From Lachnospiraceae bacterium (GTDB lineage: Bacteria; Bacillota; Clostridia; Lachnospirales; Lachnospiraceae), in the NCBI GenBank assembly GCA_016284355.1, contig JAEEOQ010000063.1, positions 1 to 47,375 of the forward strand: a stretch of DNA of 47,375 nt, written 5' to 3'. The notes under the pieces were generated by a model. It was not told the DNA's origin. It saw only the letters and a program-made list of their open reading frames with translations, and ran no database searches. Position numbers and translations under genes: made by a program. Of the stretch, positions 16,052 through 24,640 are shown piece by piece (the stretch's first letter is position 1; every line of letters starts with the position of its first letter).

Positions 16052-16942
16052 ATGAAAGCAAAGATCGGAGAAGGATTTATTAAATTAATAGAGATCATAC
16101 TGGTGGTATTCTTTATCGTAACTGCTGTTTTACCTATTGTTATCACTTATACAAATTCTTTTATGACTAAGTATGAGGCCGAAAACAATTATTCAAAATA
16201 TGTTACCGAGGAAAATATATCCGATCTTCATATGGACACTTTGCACTTTGTTAAGGTGCATTTTTTGCCAAGTACCTGGACTTTAGAGCAGTATGCCGAG
16301 GTCTTGTCAAAAGCCAAGCCATATCTGAATCTTATTAAAAACTCGATCATTCTTGTGGTGCCGATCCTTTTAGGTCAGCTCCTTATTGCCCCTGCCGCCG
16401 CTTACGGCATGGAATACTGGAATTTCAAGTACAAAGAGGCTCTGTTTGTCATGTACGTTATAGTTATGCTTATGCCGATGCAGATCTCTCTTGTTCCTCA
16501 CTTTATTGTGGCAGGATGGCTTAATATAAGAGGCTCTTATCTTGCCATCATCCTTCCTGCGATCTTTCATCCCCTCGGCGTGTTCCTAATAAGGCAGCAG
16601 ATAAAGGGCTTTCCTAATGCAATACTTGAGGCAGGGCGAATAGACGGAGCAAGCGAATGGAAGCTCTATACGAAAGTAGTATGCCCAAATATAGTGGGGA
16701 TTATCGCCGCTCTTGCAGTTGTTCTCTTTTCAGATAACTGGAATATCATCGACCAGGCGGTAGTTTTTATACGTTCTCAGGTCAGGGCCCCTATGTCAGT
16801 TTATCTCAGCGACATCTGGGAAGCAAACAGAGGCATCTTCTTTGCTGCCTCATCGCTTTACGCCCTGCCTGCTCTGATTGCCTTCATCTTTGGAGAGAAA
16901 TACCTTGTGACTGAGCTAAACATGGGGGCTGTTAAAGAATAA
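16052..16942 (+). CDS. Sugar-type ABC transporter permease (MalG/UgpE-like)
   Basis: 296 residues with six membrane segments. The EAA loop reads LEAGRIDGASEWKLYTKVVC. Like other MalG-type subunits it has an extra extracytoplasmic stretch after the first membrane segment (about residues 35-85). GGGGGA lies upstream of the ATG, and the gap to the partner permease gene is 28 bp. Two strong hairpins follow its stop codon. No ATP-binding subunit is encoded in the cluster. Confidence 0.92.
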   Translation: MKAKIGEGFIKLIEIILVVFFIVTAVLPIVITYTNSFMTKYEAENNYSKYVTEENISDLHMDTLHFVKVHFLPSTWTLEQYAEVLSKAKPYLNLIKNSIILVVPILLGQLLIAPAAAYGMEYWNFKYKEALFVMYVIVMLMPMQISLVPHFIVAGWLNIRGSYLAIILPAIFHPLGVFLIRQQIKGFPNAILEAGRIDGASEWKLYTKVVCPNIVGIIAALAVVLFSDNWNIIDQAVVFIRSQVRAPMSVYLSDIWEANRGIFFAASSLYALPALIAFIFGEKYLVTELNMGAVKE

Positions 16943-16947
16943 AAACC

Positions 16948-16985
16948 AATTTTAGACTGGTTTCAGCATGAAATCAGTCTAAATT
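16948..16985 (+). terminator. Hairpin after the permease operon
   Basis: AATTTTAGACTG pairs with CAGTCTAAATT, with an inner TTCA/TGAA stem. It begins 5 bp after the permease stop and is followed by A-rich rather than T-rich sequence, so it may act together with the next hairpin. Confidence 0.6.
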
Positions 16986-16994
16986 GCATAAAAA

Positions 16995-17043
16995 AATATC
17001 GGTTTAGACCAAATTCATGCCGAATCTTGTCTAAACCGATATT
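16995..17043. terminator. 15-bp perfect inverted repeat between convergent operons
   Basis: AATATCGGTTTAGAC (16995-17009) is exactly complementary to GTCTAAACCGATATT (17029-17043). It lies between the permease operon and the end of the dehydrogenase gene on the opposite strand, so it probably ends transcription from one or both sides. The minus-strand copy is followed by TTTTTTATGC, a usable T-run for the dehydrogenase operon. Confidence 0.75.
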
Positions 17044-17063
17044 ACCCTTATTTGTTCATTTAG

Positions 17064-17996
17064 TTATTTATAGAGTGCTCTGTAAACTGCAAGGAGCTTT
17101 TCGTCTCTGCTTTCTGTGGCCTTTACAGCCTTATCTCCGGAGTAATCATAAAAGCCTTTTCCGGTCTTTACGCCAAGCTCGCCCTTGTCAAAGTGATCTG
17201 CAAGAAGCTTTGGTACGTCAGGGCTTGCGCAAAGATCTTTCATAAGGTACTCACTGATGTGGTGGAAGGTATCAAGGCCGCCAAAGTCTGCTACTTCAAG
17301 AGGGCCGAGGCAGGCATATCTAAAGCCAAGGCCGTATTTCATAACGCTGTCCACATCTTCCATGGAAATAACGCCTTTTTCCACAAGATCAAGGCTCTCA
17401 CGAAGCACCGCAAACTGAATTCTGTTTGCCACAAAGCCGGGTACATCCTTTTCTACGGTAACAGGCTTTTTATCGATTGAAAGCGCAAGGTCTCTTATGG
17501 TCTTTGCCACCTCATCTGTAGTTGCATCGCCCTTAATTATCTCGATAAGAAGAATAAGGTGTGAAGGGTTAAACCAGTGCATACCAATAAATCTCTCAGG
17601 GCCGCATACCGCGCTTGCAAGAGCGTTTATAGAAAGGCCTGAAGTGTTGGTTGCAAGAATGGAGTCTTTTCTAACGATCTTTGAAATCTCAGCATAAAAG
17701 CTCTTTTTTATATCAAGGTTTTCAATGATACTCTCTACTACAAGGTCGCAGTCAGCAAATGCCTGCTTGTCGGTAGTATAAGCAAGGCTATCGATAATGT
17801 GGTCTTTAACCTCAGGTGTGATCTCGCCTTCTTCCGCAAGAGTTGTCATATTTTCAAAAATACGCTGCCTTGCGTTACTGAGAGCCTTATCTGACACATC
17901 ATACATAGTTACTTTATAGCCGTATCTTGCGAAGATCTGGGCCATAGAATATCCCATGGTACCTGCTCCCGCAATAAGAATCTTTTCTATCTTCAT
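17064..17996 (-). CDS. 3-hydroxyacyl-CoA dehydrogenase (3-hydroxybutyryl-CoA dehydrogenase-like)
   Basis: 310 residues. The N-terminal Rossmann fold has the dinucleotide motif GAGTMG (10-15) and an acidic residue (D33) that fits NAD preference. Catalytic-region residues are S119 in ATNTSG, H140 in GMHWFNPSHLILLIEII and E152, with the downstream asparagine in GFVANRIQFA. It oxidises or reduces a 3-hydroxyacyl-CoA. It is last in an operon with CocE hydrolase, DUF4387 and AtuA genes rather than with crotonase or thiolase genes, so a role in that pathway is more likely than butyrate formation. The ATG at 17996 is chosen because the Rossmann motif starts right after it and GGGAGAAA lies upstream. 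Confidence 0.9.
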   Translation of the reverse strand: MKIEKILIAGAGTMGYSMAQIFARYGYKVTMYDVSDKALSNARQRIFENMTTLAEEGEITPEVKDHIIDSLAYTTDKQAFADCDLVVESIIENLDIKKSFYAEISKIVRKDSILATNTSGLSINALASAVCGPERFIGMHWFNPSHLILLIEIIKGDATTDEVAKTIRDLALSIDKKPVTVEKDVPGFVANRIQFAVLRESLDLVEKGVISMEDVDSVMKYGLGFRYACLGPLEVADFGGLDTFHHISEYLMKDLCASPDVPKLLADHFDKGELGVKTGKGFYDYSGDKAVKATESRDEKLLAVYRALYK

Positions 17997-18016
17997 CTTT
18001 TTTCTCCCGATCAAAA

Positions 18017-19702
18017 TTATTTTCCGTATACAGGCAGCTCTATACAGGAATCGTACTTTCCTCCAAAGTGTACTGTCTGCGTTGCTTTCTGAGTTGTGGC
18101 GTGTGTAGACCATACTCCCGGCTTGTTTGGATGTATTGCATACTGAGGGAAATCAGAAGATGAAATATCAAGTCTGAGTCTTGATCCCTTCTTTGCTTCC
18201 CATGCCACATCCCACATCTTAAGATTGATCTCTTCAACCTTTCCCGGTGTGTATGTGAGGCGCTTGTCGCTGTTGTTCCTATAAGCAAGTGTGGTAATGG
18301 TTCCTCTGATATTTACAGCGGTTCCGTCAGGGAATACTTCCATAAGCTTTGCCGTAAATGCTGTATCTTCTGCGTCTGATGACACGTTAAGCTTAACATT
18401 TATCTGCCCTAAAATGTCGATGTCCTCTGTAAGCGGCTCAGATACAAAGCTAATTACGTCGTCTCTGTAGCCTACCTCGGGCTGCTCTAAAGACCCGACT
18501 TCCTTCTGGGTATTAAAGAGAGATTCTGCTCCGTGGCTCATAACAGGGTTTTCAGGATCATATACGAAAGAAACCTTGCCTTCGCTTGCTCCTTCCTTTA
18601 CATCTATTCCCCCTGCTGCCTTGCTTCCGGAGGGTGCCGAACTTGTAAGTGAAAATTTCTTAACAGGCAGATCTTCAGGGAATTTATCAAGCTCAAGCCA
18701 CTCGTCTTTTCCAATCATATAAAGAGATGCCTTCTGCTTTGGTGTCTCACCGTCAAGAAGGATCTTTGCAAACCAGGAAAGAGGCGATGAAATACGGTCT
18801 TCACCAAGATTATCTGTCTTCTGGTGAGTTGTGGCGTTCATATAACCGTGGTTCCAGGGGCCGATCTTAAGTGTGCTTGTAGAAAGCGCTTCTTTGCTAA
18901 GGCTTCTGTATGTTACCATAGCACTGCCAAGGTGATGATCGTACCAGCCCTCTTTTACAAATACGGGGATCTTAACCTTTGAAGGGACACTCTTTAATGC
19001 GCCCCAAAGGCCTTCTTTCCAGTAATTGTCGCTTCTGTCTGTGTGGGTTATCCAGTCTCTGTACCAGCTAAGGTGTACTCCCCACATTTTCTCGTCCACC
19101 TCTACCTGTGGGCGGAACTTAGCTGATTCAAGGAAATCTGCATCTATCTTAACGCCGGCATTGTCTTTTGCCCAGGCTGTAAGGATATCCTGTCTGAAAA
19201 GGCCGTCTTTATACGCAGAAGTATGTCTGTCGCAGCCATACACTCCAAGGTACATGGTCTTTACCTTATCAGGTACGGAGTCAAGCATGCACCAGCCGGT
19301 ATAAGCAAGGTAAGAATCGCCAAGATAACCGATGCGGTCGCACCAGTCCTGCCTGCAAAGCCAGCTAAGGGTATCAAGGCCATCCTGTCTGTCGTAGATA
19401 TTTGGCTCCCAGGTTCCTTCGGAGCCGTTAATGCCGCGGCACCACTGTATTACAAAGGTAAATCCGCGCTTTGCATACTCTCTTGCCTGCATGTAGAGCA
19501 TCTTATCCATATGTGGATAGCAGGTTCTCTGCAGGATAACTGCACCTGTAGGCTTTGAAGTGTTGAAGATTTCCGTCTTCATGTGCATTCCGTCGCTCAT
19601 TTCCACCATAACAGTGTCTGTATTAGTGTACTCTGCGCTTGCCTTTGGCTCTGCCTCATCATAAAGAGTCTGCAGTCTTCTAAGTATCTCTTCCCAATCC
19701 AT
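18017..19702 (-). CDS. CocE/NonD family (S15) hydrolase
   Basis: 561 residues, typical family length. The alpha/beta-hydrolase part has the nucleophile S130 in GYLGDSYLAYTGW, the acid D255 in EGWYDHHLGS and the histidine H285 in GPWNHGYMNA. The C-terminal part (about 330-555) is the jelly-roll PepX_C domain with LTEDIDILGQINVKLNVSSD and RLRLDISSSDFPQYAIHPN. It hydrolyses an ester or amide; there is no signal peptide, so it acts inside the cell. The usual GxSYxG motif reads GDSYLA, with Ala at the last position. It sits 20 bp before the dehydrogenase gene and 3 bp after the DUF4387 gene. Confidence 0.9.
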   Translation of the reverse strand: MDWEEILRRLQTLYDEAEPKASAEYTNTDTVMVEMSDGMHMKTEIFNTSKPTGAVILQRTCYPHMDKMLYMQAREYAKRGFTFVIQWCRGINGSEGTWEPNIYDRQDGLDTLSWLCRQDWCDRIGYLGDSYLAYTGWCMLDSVPDKVKTMYLGVYGCDRHTSAYKDGLFRQDILTAWAKDNAGVKIDADFLESAKFRPQVEVDEKMWGVHLSWYRDWITHTDRSDNYWKEGLWGALKSVPSKVKIPVFVKEGWYDHHLGSAMVTYRSLSKEALSTSTLKIGPWNHGYMNATTHQKTDNLGEDRISSPLSWFAKILLDGETPKQKASLYMIGKDEWLELDKFPEDLPVKKFSLTSSAPSGSKAAGGIDVKEGASEGKVSFVYDPENPVMSHGAESLFNTQKEVGSLEQPEVGYRDDVISFVSEPLTEDIDILGQINVKLNVSSDAEDTAFTAKLMEVFPDGTAVNIRGTITTLAYRNNSDKRLTYTPGKVEEINLKMWDVAWEAKKGSRLRLDISSSDFPQYAIHPNKPGVWSTHATTQKATQTVHFGGKYDSCIELPVYGK

Positions 19703-19705
19703 TAT

Positions 19706-20005
19706 TTATACCTCCATCTCAAGAAGCGCACTGCCGAGGGTCTTGCCGTGCATATCTATGGCAAGAGACCTTGTAACGCCGCCACCGAGAGCATCTTCCA
19801 TAACAAAGTTAAGGGCGCAGATGCCGTCCATCTCGTAGCGTGTAATGTTTCCATGCACTATCTCTTTAAAATAATCTTTTACTACATCTGTAGTAACCTT
19901 TTCTTTTATAACCGGGTAATCCTTTGCTTCAAATGCTATAACAGAGATCACCGAAATGTTTCCTTTATCGCCTGTACGGCTATGTGCTATTTCTTTTAAT
20001 TTCAT
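19706..20005 (-). CDS. DUF4387 / AtuA-associated small protein
   Basis: 99 residues. Family features are LKEIAHSRTGDKGNISVISV, HGNITRYEMDGICALNFVME and the glycine-rich DALGGGVTRSLAIDMHGKTL. The GDKGN motif is shared with the C-terminal region of longer AtuA proteins, so the two small genes here probably correspond to one split enzyme. The reaction is unknown. The ATG at 20005 lies 13 bp after the AtuA stop; an earlier in-frame TTG would overlap it. AtuA itself was named from acyclic terpene utilisation in Pseudomonas. Confidence 0.85.
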   Translation of the reverse strand: MKLKEIAHSRTGDKGNISVISVIAFEAKDYPVIKEKVTTDVVKDYFKEIVHGNITRYEMDGICALNFVMEDALGGGVTRSLAIDMHGKTLGSALLEMEV

Positions 20006-20018
20006 ACTCTTCACCGCC

Positions 20019-21374
20019 TTAATCTGCAAAACCGATGCTGATGTTAAAATGCTCTACAGGAACAAGGATAGAAGCGATACTTACGATATCCTTGATCTGC
20101 TTTTCTGCTCCGCCGCCGCCTGATGGGCCGTTGGTATAAAGAGCCTCTACCTCATTGCCTACGCGCCTTGCCTCGGCCAGCTCTTTACATCTTGCAGCAA
20201 CGCGAAGACGAACTTCGCAAGGCGCACCGCTTTGCATCTTAGAAGAGATAGCATCTTTAAAAAGTGAATTGACGCCGATATAGTCAAATCTTACTTCTTC
20301 GTATTTAAGGCCTATAAGCTCAAATCTCTTTTCAAGGATCTCCTTTGCAAGCTCAGCTTTAGCAAGGGCTTCCTCGCCGCCGTAACTGATCTCGCCTACA
20401 CCTATGTAGCAGTCATGATAACCCACGCTGGTCTTGTAAAAACCGTTTGGAGCCTTTCCTGATGCCCCGCTTATATATACTCTGTCTTTTCCCACCTGCT
20501 CAGTTGTAACCTTGCTAAAATCTGCTATAACATCAGGAGTATAATAATTGCACGGATCCTGGATCTCGTATAAGGTCTGCTCCTTTACGGTGCTTTCAGT
20601 TACCATACCGCCTGCCTGAGGAAGCTTTGTAACAACCCCGTTTCCTTCCTCATCTACCTCTATAATAGGGAAACCAAGATTCCAAAGATCAGGTACATCT
20701 TTGATACCGGGTACTGCATAATATCCGCCTGTTACCTGGCCCGCGCACTCAAGAAGATGACCAACCCAGGTTCCTCTTCCAAGTTTTTCGTAGTCTGTAA
20801 GGCTCCAGCCAAACTCATATACAAGAGGGGCAAGGGCAAGAGAAGGATCTGCCACTCGGCCTGTTATGATAATGTCTGCGCCCGCATTAAGAGCCTCAAG
20901 TATTCCCTTTATACCGATATATCCGTTAGCAGAAAGGATCTCACCGTCTATATCAGAGAGGTTTTTTCCCGTTTCCATAACGGTATATCCTGTCATGTAA
21001 TCTTTTAATCTGTCGCCGATATCATCGCCTGTTACGTATGCGATCTTTAATGCGTTAAGGCCGCGCTCATTTGCCATCTTGCGCACTTTTTTAGCGGCAC
21101 TTACCGGGTTTGCAGCGCCCATATTGGTTATAACCTTTGTTTTGATGCTCTCATCTTTAAGGGCATCAAGTATTCTTTCAAATCTGTATTCAAGAAGCTC
21201 GTTGTAGCCAAGCTCCGGATTGCTCCTCTTTGCCTTTTGTGCAAGAGAAATGGTACGCTCTGCAAGGCACTCAAATATAATATAATCAAGGTTTCCATAC
21301 TTTATAAGGTCTATGGCAGGCTCGATACGATCTCCGGCATAACCTGCTCCTGAGCCTATTCTTACAGTCTTCAT
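20019..21374 (-). CDS. Acyclic terpene utilisation AtuA family protein (DUF1446)
   Basis: 451 residues. The start MKTVRIGSGAGYAGDRIEPA and internal stretches IIFECLAERTISLAQ, DIIITGRVADPSLALAPLVY and GHLLECAGQVTGGYYA are characteristic of this family. In pseudomonads AtuA belongs to citronellol/geraniol breakdown, but in anaerobes its relatives sit with varied CoA and hydrolase genes and the biochemical role is not established. It is first in a four-gene minus-strand operon. AAGGAG lies 11 nt upstream of the ATG, and a strong promoter lies further upstream. Confidence 0.9.
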   Translation of the reverse strand: MKTVRIGSGAGYAGDRIEPAIDLIKYGNLDYIIFECLAERTISLAQKAKRSNPELGYNELLEYRFERILDALKDESIKTKVITNMGAANPVSAAKKVRKMANERGLNALKIAYVTGDDIGDRLKDYMTGYTVMETGKNLSDIDGEILSANGYIGIKGILEALNAGADIIITGRVADPSLALAPLVYEFGWSLTDYEKLGRGTWVGHLLECAGQVTGGYYAVPGIKDVPDLWNLGFPIIEVDEEGNGVVTKLPQAGGMVTESTVKEQTLYEIQDPCNYYTPDVIADFSKVTTEQVGKDRVYISGASGKAPNGFYKTSVGYHDCYIGVGEISYGGEEALAKAELAKEILEKRFELIGLKYEEVRFDYIGVNSLFKDAISSKMQSGAPCEVRLRVAARCKELAEARRVGNEVEALYTNGPSGGGGAEKQIKDIVSIASILVPVEHFNISIGFAD

Positions 21375-21408
21375 ATGCTTTTCACTCCTTTTTGATTTTA
21401 TCAGTTTT

Positions 21409-21437
21409 AGTATAACGTTCTACTTAACCTGTGTCAA
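21409..21437 (-). promoter_or_regulatory. Promoter of the AtuA operon
   Basis: On the minus strand TTGACA (complement of 21432-21437), a 17-bp spacer and TATACT (complement of 21409-21414), about 35 bp before the AtuA start. Both hexamers are near consensus. Confidence 0.85.
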
Positions 21438-21475
21438 GATTATATTTTTTTGACTTAACTGAACCAATAATACCC

Positions 21476-21503
21476 TTGACAAAACATTTACATACGATAT
21501 AGT
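21476..21503 (+). promoter_or_regulatory. Promoter of the chemoreceptor operon
   Basis: TTGACA (21476-21481), a 16-bp spacer and TATAGT (21498-21503), about 80 bp before the chemoreceptor start. It lies back to back with the AtuA promoter. It looks like a housekeeping-sigma promoter rather than a flagellar sigma-28 site. Confidence 0.75.
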
Positions 21504-21585
21504 AAAGGTATGATGAATATCTATTCTAATCTTTTTGACCTATCCCGGACACTACTAACCATTCGCAACATGAAAGGAGATTTGC

Positions 21586-23610
21586 ATGGCAACAAAAAAA
21601 GAAAATACCGGGGGAAGGGGATTTTTGGGATTTACCTCTATGAAATCTGAGATGCTGGCGGTTATCATACCTATTGTTACTGCAATGGTAGTGATACTTA
21701 TAGCAGTGTCTTACAATGTTTCAAAAAACATGATCAAAAAAACATCAGAAGAGCTTCTTAAGTCTTCTGCTGCCAGCCAGGCTGCAAAGATCAACAGCTG
21801 GGTGGAGCAAAAGCTCGGTACTCTCTCTGCCGTTAAAAAGGGGATTGAGACAGGCGGGTACACTGATGCAGAGCTTGCTAAAGTACTTGAAGGTTATTAC
21901 GGTTTTGACAGTGATTTCCCGGAAGGCATCTATGTGGCATCTTCTGACGGAAACACATTTAAGCCTTCACTTTCAGGAAAACAGATGGATAACTTTAAGG
22001 ATCAAAAGTGGTACACTCATGGTCTTACTACCGTTGATCTTTCTATTACAGAACCTTATATCGGCTCTGACGGTAACAGAATGATAAGTGCGACCGGCAT
22101 GCTTTTAGAGCAGGGGAATACCGTTCGCGTTATCGGTGCAGATATGACCCTTGATGCTGTTACTATCATTGTAAACTCTTCCATCAGTATGGACGGAGCT
22201 TCCGCATTCCTTGTGGATACAAACGATATGGCTATCCTTGCCCACAGAGACAGTTCGCTCCTTGGTACAGTTGTAGGAAACACAGGAGATTCATTTCTTA
22301 AAGGAGTGGCAGAAAAGCTTCAAAACAGAGACTACAGCCTTGCGGATATAGGCGGCAATATGACCTTCCTTAAAAAGGTAGGTTCTACGGGCTGGGTACT
22401 TGTTTCTTACATTCCTGATGATGTTATTTTTGCCGACTCCAACAAGCTTGGTACCATAATGCTTCTTATCGGATTTGTGGCAGTTGTGGCTATTTCGGTT
22501 ATCATTGCAAGGGTTATAAGATTCCTTGTAAAACCTATAGGTGTTCTTACAGGTAATATCGCCGAGATGTCATCAGGCAACTTTACCATCAGAACCAAAA
22601 CAAGCGGAAAAGATGAGATCGCAAGAATGGGACAGTCCCTTGACGGATTTTCAGGAACCATGCGCGATATGATCGCAGACATAAGACAGACTGCCGATAA
22701 CTTAAGCGCTCAGTCTGAAAACAGCAGCAACGCGGCTACAGAGATGTACGAAGCAGCCAAGATCCAGGGTGATTCCATGGATCAGCTCAAAGAAACAGTT
22801 AACCAGCTTACCGTATCTGTTAACGATATTGCCGAAAATGCCACTGTTCTTGCAAATGTTGTGGCAGAAACCCGCAACAAAGGCAACGATGCGGATGCCA
22901 AGATGAAGACCACAGTCGATGTATCCGTTAAAGCAAAAGCTGAAATGGAAGAAGTCGGCGTCGCTATGGACAAGATCCTTTCCAACATGGCAAGTCTTCA
23001 GGAAGCTATCAACAGGGTAGGCGCTGCTTCCGAAGAGATCACAAAGATAATCGGACTTATCGGTGAGATCGCAGAAGAAACCAATCTTCTTTCTCTTAAC
23101 GCCTCGATCGAGGCTGCAAGAGCGGGCGAGGCAGGTAAGGGCTTTGCGGTAGTTGCTTCTGAAATAGGAAAGCTTGCCGCCACTAGTACAGATTCAGTTA
23201 ATACAATATCGGGCCTTATCAGCCAGATCGGCAATCTTGTGAAAGATGCTATGGATCAGGCTGACAACAGTGCCAAAAATATCAATGAAAGCAGCGGTTC
23301 CATAAAGGGCGCAGCCGATACTTTCGACGAGATATACAGCAATATTCAGGCTACAAATACACTTATAAATGAGGTTCTTGTTAAGATCGGTGAGGTCGAC
23401 GGCGTGGCTACCAATATGGCGGCAGTTACACAGGAACAGGCCGCAAGCTCCGAAGAGATCCTTGCCACCTCCGAAACTATGGTGGAGCAGGCAAAGAGCA
23501 TCACCGAAAACAGCCAGATAGTTGCAAACGATTCTATCGAGCTTGCCAAGACTTCTGAAAGTCTTTCAGAGCATATGAGCAGGTTCCGCATTGACGAAAG
23601 TGAGGCGTAG
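21586..23610 (+). CDS. Methyl-accepting chemotaxis protein with dCache-type sensor
   Basis: 674 residues. A first membrane segment lies at about 23-44 and an extracellular dCache-like sensor at about 50-282 (for example [58 protein letters not shown]). A second membrane segment at 288-312, HAMP at about 312-364 and the long signalling coil follow. The kinase-control tip is the conserved [20 protein letters not shown] with [16 protein letters not shown]. It controls CheA and therefore motility. The solute-binding lipoprotein gene starts 2 bp after its stop, suggesting that the two sense the same ligand together. Confidence 0.96.
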   Translation: MATKKENTGGRGFLGFTSMKSEMLAVIIPIVTAMVVILIAVSYNVSKNMIKKTSEELLKSSAASQAAKINSWVEQKLGTLSAVKKGIETGGYTDAELAKVLEGYYGFDSDFPEGIYVASSDGNTFKPSLSGKQMDNFKDQKWYTHGLTTVDLSITEPYIGSDGNRMISATGMLLEQGNTVRVIGADMTLDAVTIIVNSSISMDGASAFLVDTNDMAILAHRDSSLLGTVVGNTGDSFLKGVAEKLQNRDYSLADIGGNMTFLKKVGSTGWVLVSYIPDDVIFADSNKLGTIMLLIGFVAVVAISVIIARVIRFLVKPIGVLTGNIAEMSSGNFTIRTKTSGKDEIARMGQSLDGFSGTMRDMIADIRQTADNLSAQSENSSNAATEMYEAAKIQGDSMDQLKETVNQLTVSVNDIAENATVLANVVAETRNKGNDADAKMKTTVDVSVKAKAEMEEVGVAMDKILSNMASLQEAINRVGAASEEITKIIGLIGEIAEETNLLSLNASIEAARAGEAGKGFAVVASEIGKLAATSTDSVNTISGLISQIGNLVKDAMDQADNSAKNINESSGSIKGAADTFDEIYSNIQATNTLINEVLVKIGEVDGVATNMAAVTQEQAASSEEILATSETMVEQAKSITENSQIVANDSIELAKTSESLSEHMSRFRIDESEA

Positions 23611-23612
23611 AC

Positions 23613-24587
23613 ATGAAAAAGAAATTAATTTCACTTGCAATGGTTATGGTTATGTCCGCTTCCCTTCTTGCAGGGTGCGGGCAGGGCGGAAATTCTGCGG
23701 GTTCCGGCAGTGTTAAGCTTTTTGTTTCCTATTCACAGGATACTTTCAGAAACGCATTTGCAAATGCTGCCGTAGAAGAAGCAAAAGCGCAGGGCGTAGA
23801 CGTTACTACCGGCCCTGATGATTCAACGGTTGAAAAGCAGGTTGAGTCAATTAAAAAGGCCGTAAGCGAAGGCTGCACAGCCATCCTTTGTATCCCTGTC
23901 AATTCAGCCACAGCTCAGCAGCTTGAGGTTGCCGCCGGCGGCGTTCCTATCATTTTTTGTAACAGTATGCCGGACGAGAGCTATATGAAGGCAAATAAAT
24001 ATATATACGTTGGATCAAGTGAGGAAGAAGCCGGACGTTTCCAGGCAGAGAAACTTCTTAGTATGTATCCTGACAAAAAAGAGTTTAATATCGTGATGCT
24101 TAAAGGCGAAAAGGACCATTCAGGTACCGTAGGAAGACAGGCAGGCTTTGTAAACCACATGAAAGATTCCGGCATCAAGATAAATTACGTATTTGATGAT
24201 TACGGAAACTGGCAGGGCGAGATCGCTGTATCAAAGTTTGAGCAGTTCCTTAAAACAGGCCAGGCCTACGACGCTGTTGTCTGCCACAACGATACTATGG
24301 CCGTTGCCGTAGCAGATTATATGATCTCAAAGGGCATCAGCACAAGTGAAAAACCTGTTCTTGGTATCGACGCCACGGCTGAGGGCCTTGCCTCCCTTGA
24401 AAATGGCGGCATTTCCTTTACTGTTTATCAGTCAGCAAAGGGTCAGGGTATCGCAGCCGTAAATGCCGGTATACTCCTTAGCAAGGGCAGCTCTGTTGAG
24501 ACTATTGAAGGCGTAGACAAAGAAAACCTTCACGTTTATGTTCCGTTTGAGGCAGTCAGCAAAGAAAACGCTGCGCAGTATAAATAG
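23613..24587 (+). CDS. Sugar-type (PBP type 1) solute-binding lipoprotein
   Basis: 324 residues. The lipoprotein signal MKKKLISLAMVMVMSASLLA ends at lipobox LAGC (C22). The mature part matches ribose/rhizopine-type binding proteins: the first strand KLFVSYSQDTFRNAFANAAV, a GCTAILCIPVNSATA segment, and VCHNDTMAVAVADYM with GIDATAEGL toward the C-terminus. No permease or ATPase gene accompanies it. Its only partner is the chemoreceptor gene 2 bp upstream, so it most likely hands a ligand to that receptor, as ribose- or galactose-binding proteins do in chemotaxis. The ligand is unknown. Confidence 0.92.
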   Translation: MKKKLISLAMVMVMSASLLAGCGQGGNSAGSGSVKLFVSYSQDTFRNAFANAAVEEAKAQGVDVTTGPDDSTVEKQVESIKKAVSEGCTAILCIPVNSATAQQLEVAAGGVPIIFCNSMPDESYMKANKYIYVGSSEEEAGRFQAEKLLSMYPDKKEFNIVMLKGEKDHSGTVGRQAGFVNHMKDSGIKINYVFDDYGNWQGEIAVSKFEQFLKTGQAYDAVVCHNDTMAVAVADYMISKGISTSEKPVLGIDATAEGLASLENGGISFTVYQSAKGQGIAAVNAGILLSKGSSVETIEGVDKENLHVYVPFEAVSKENAAQYK

Positions 24588-24598
24588 CTTATAAGATC

Positions 24599-24640
24599 AA
24601 AGCCCGAAATCAGGCACAAATCCTGTTTTCGGGCTTTTCT
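24599..24640 (+). terminator. Intrinsic terminator after the chemoreceptor operon
   Basis: AAAGCCCGAAATCAGG pairs with CCTGTTTTCGGGCTTT around a CACAAAT loop (one mismatch) and is followed by a T-rich tail. It lies 12 bp after the lipoprotein stop and just before the convergent AraC gene. Confidence 0.9.
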
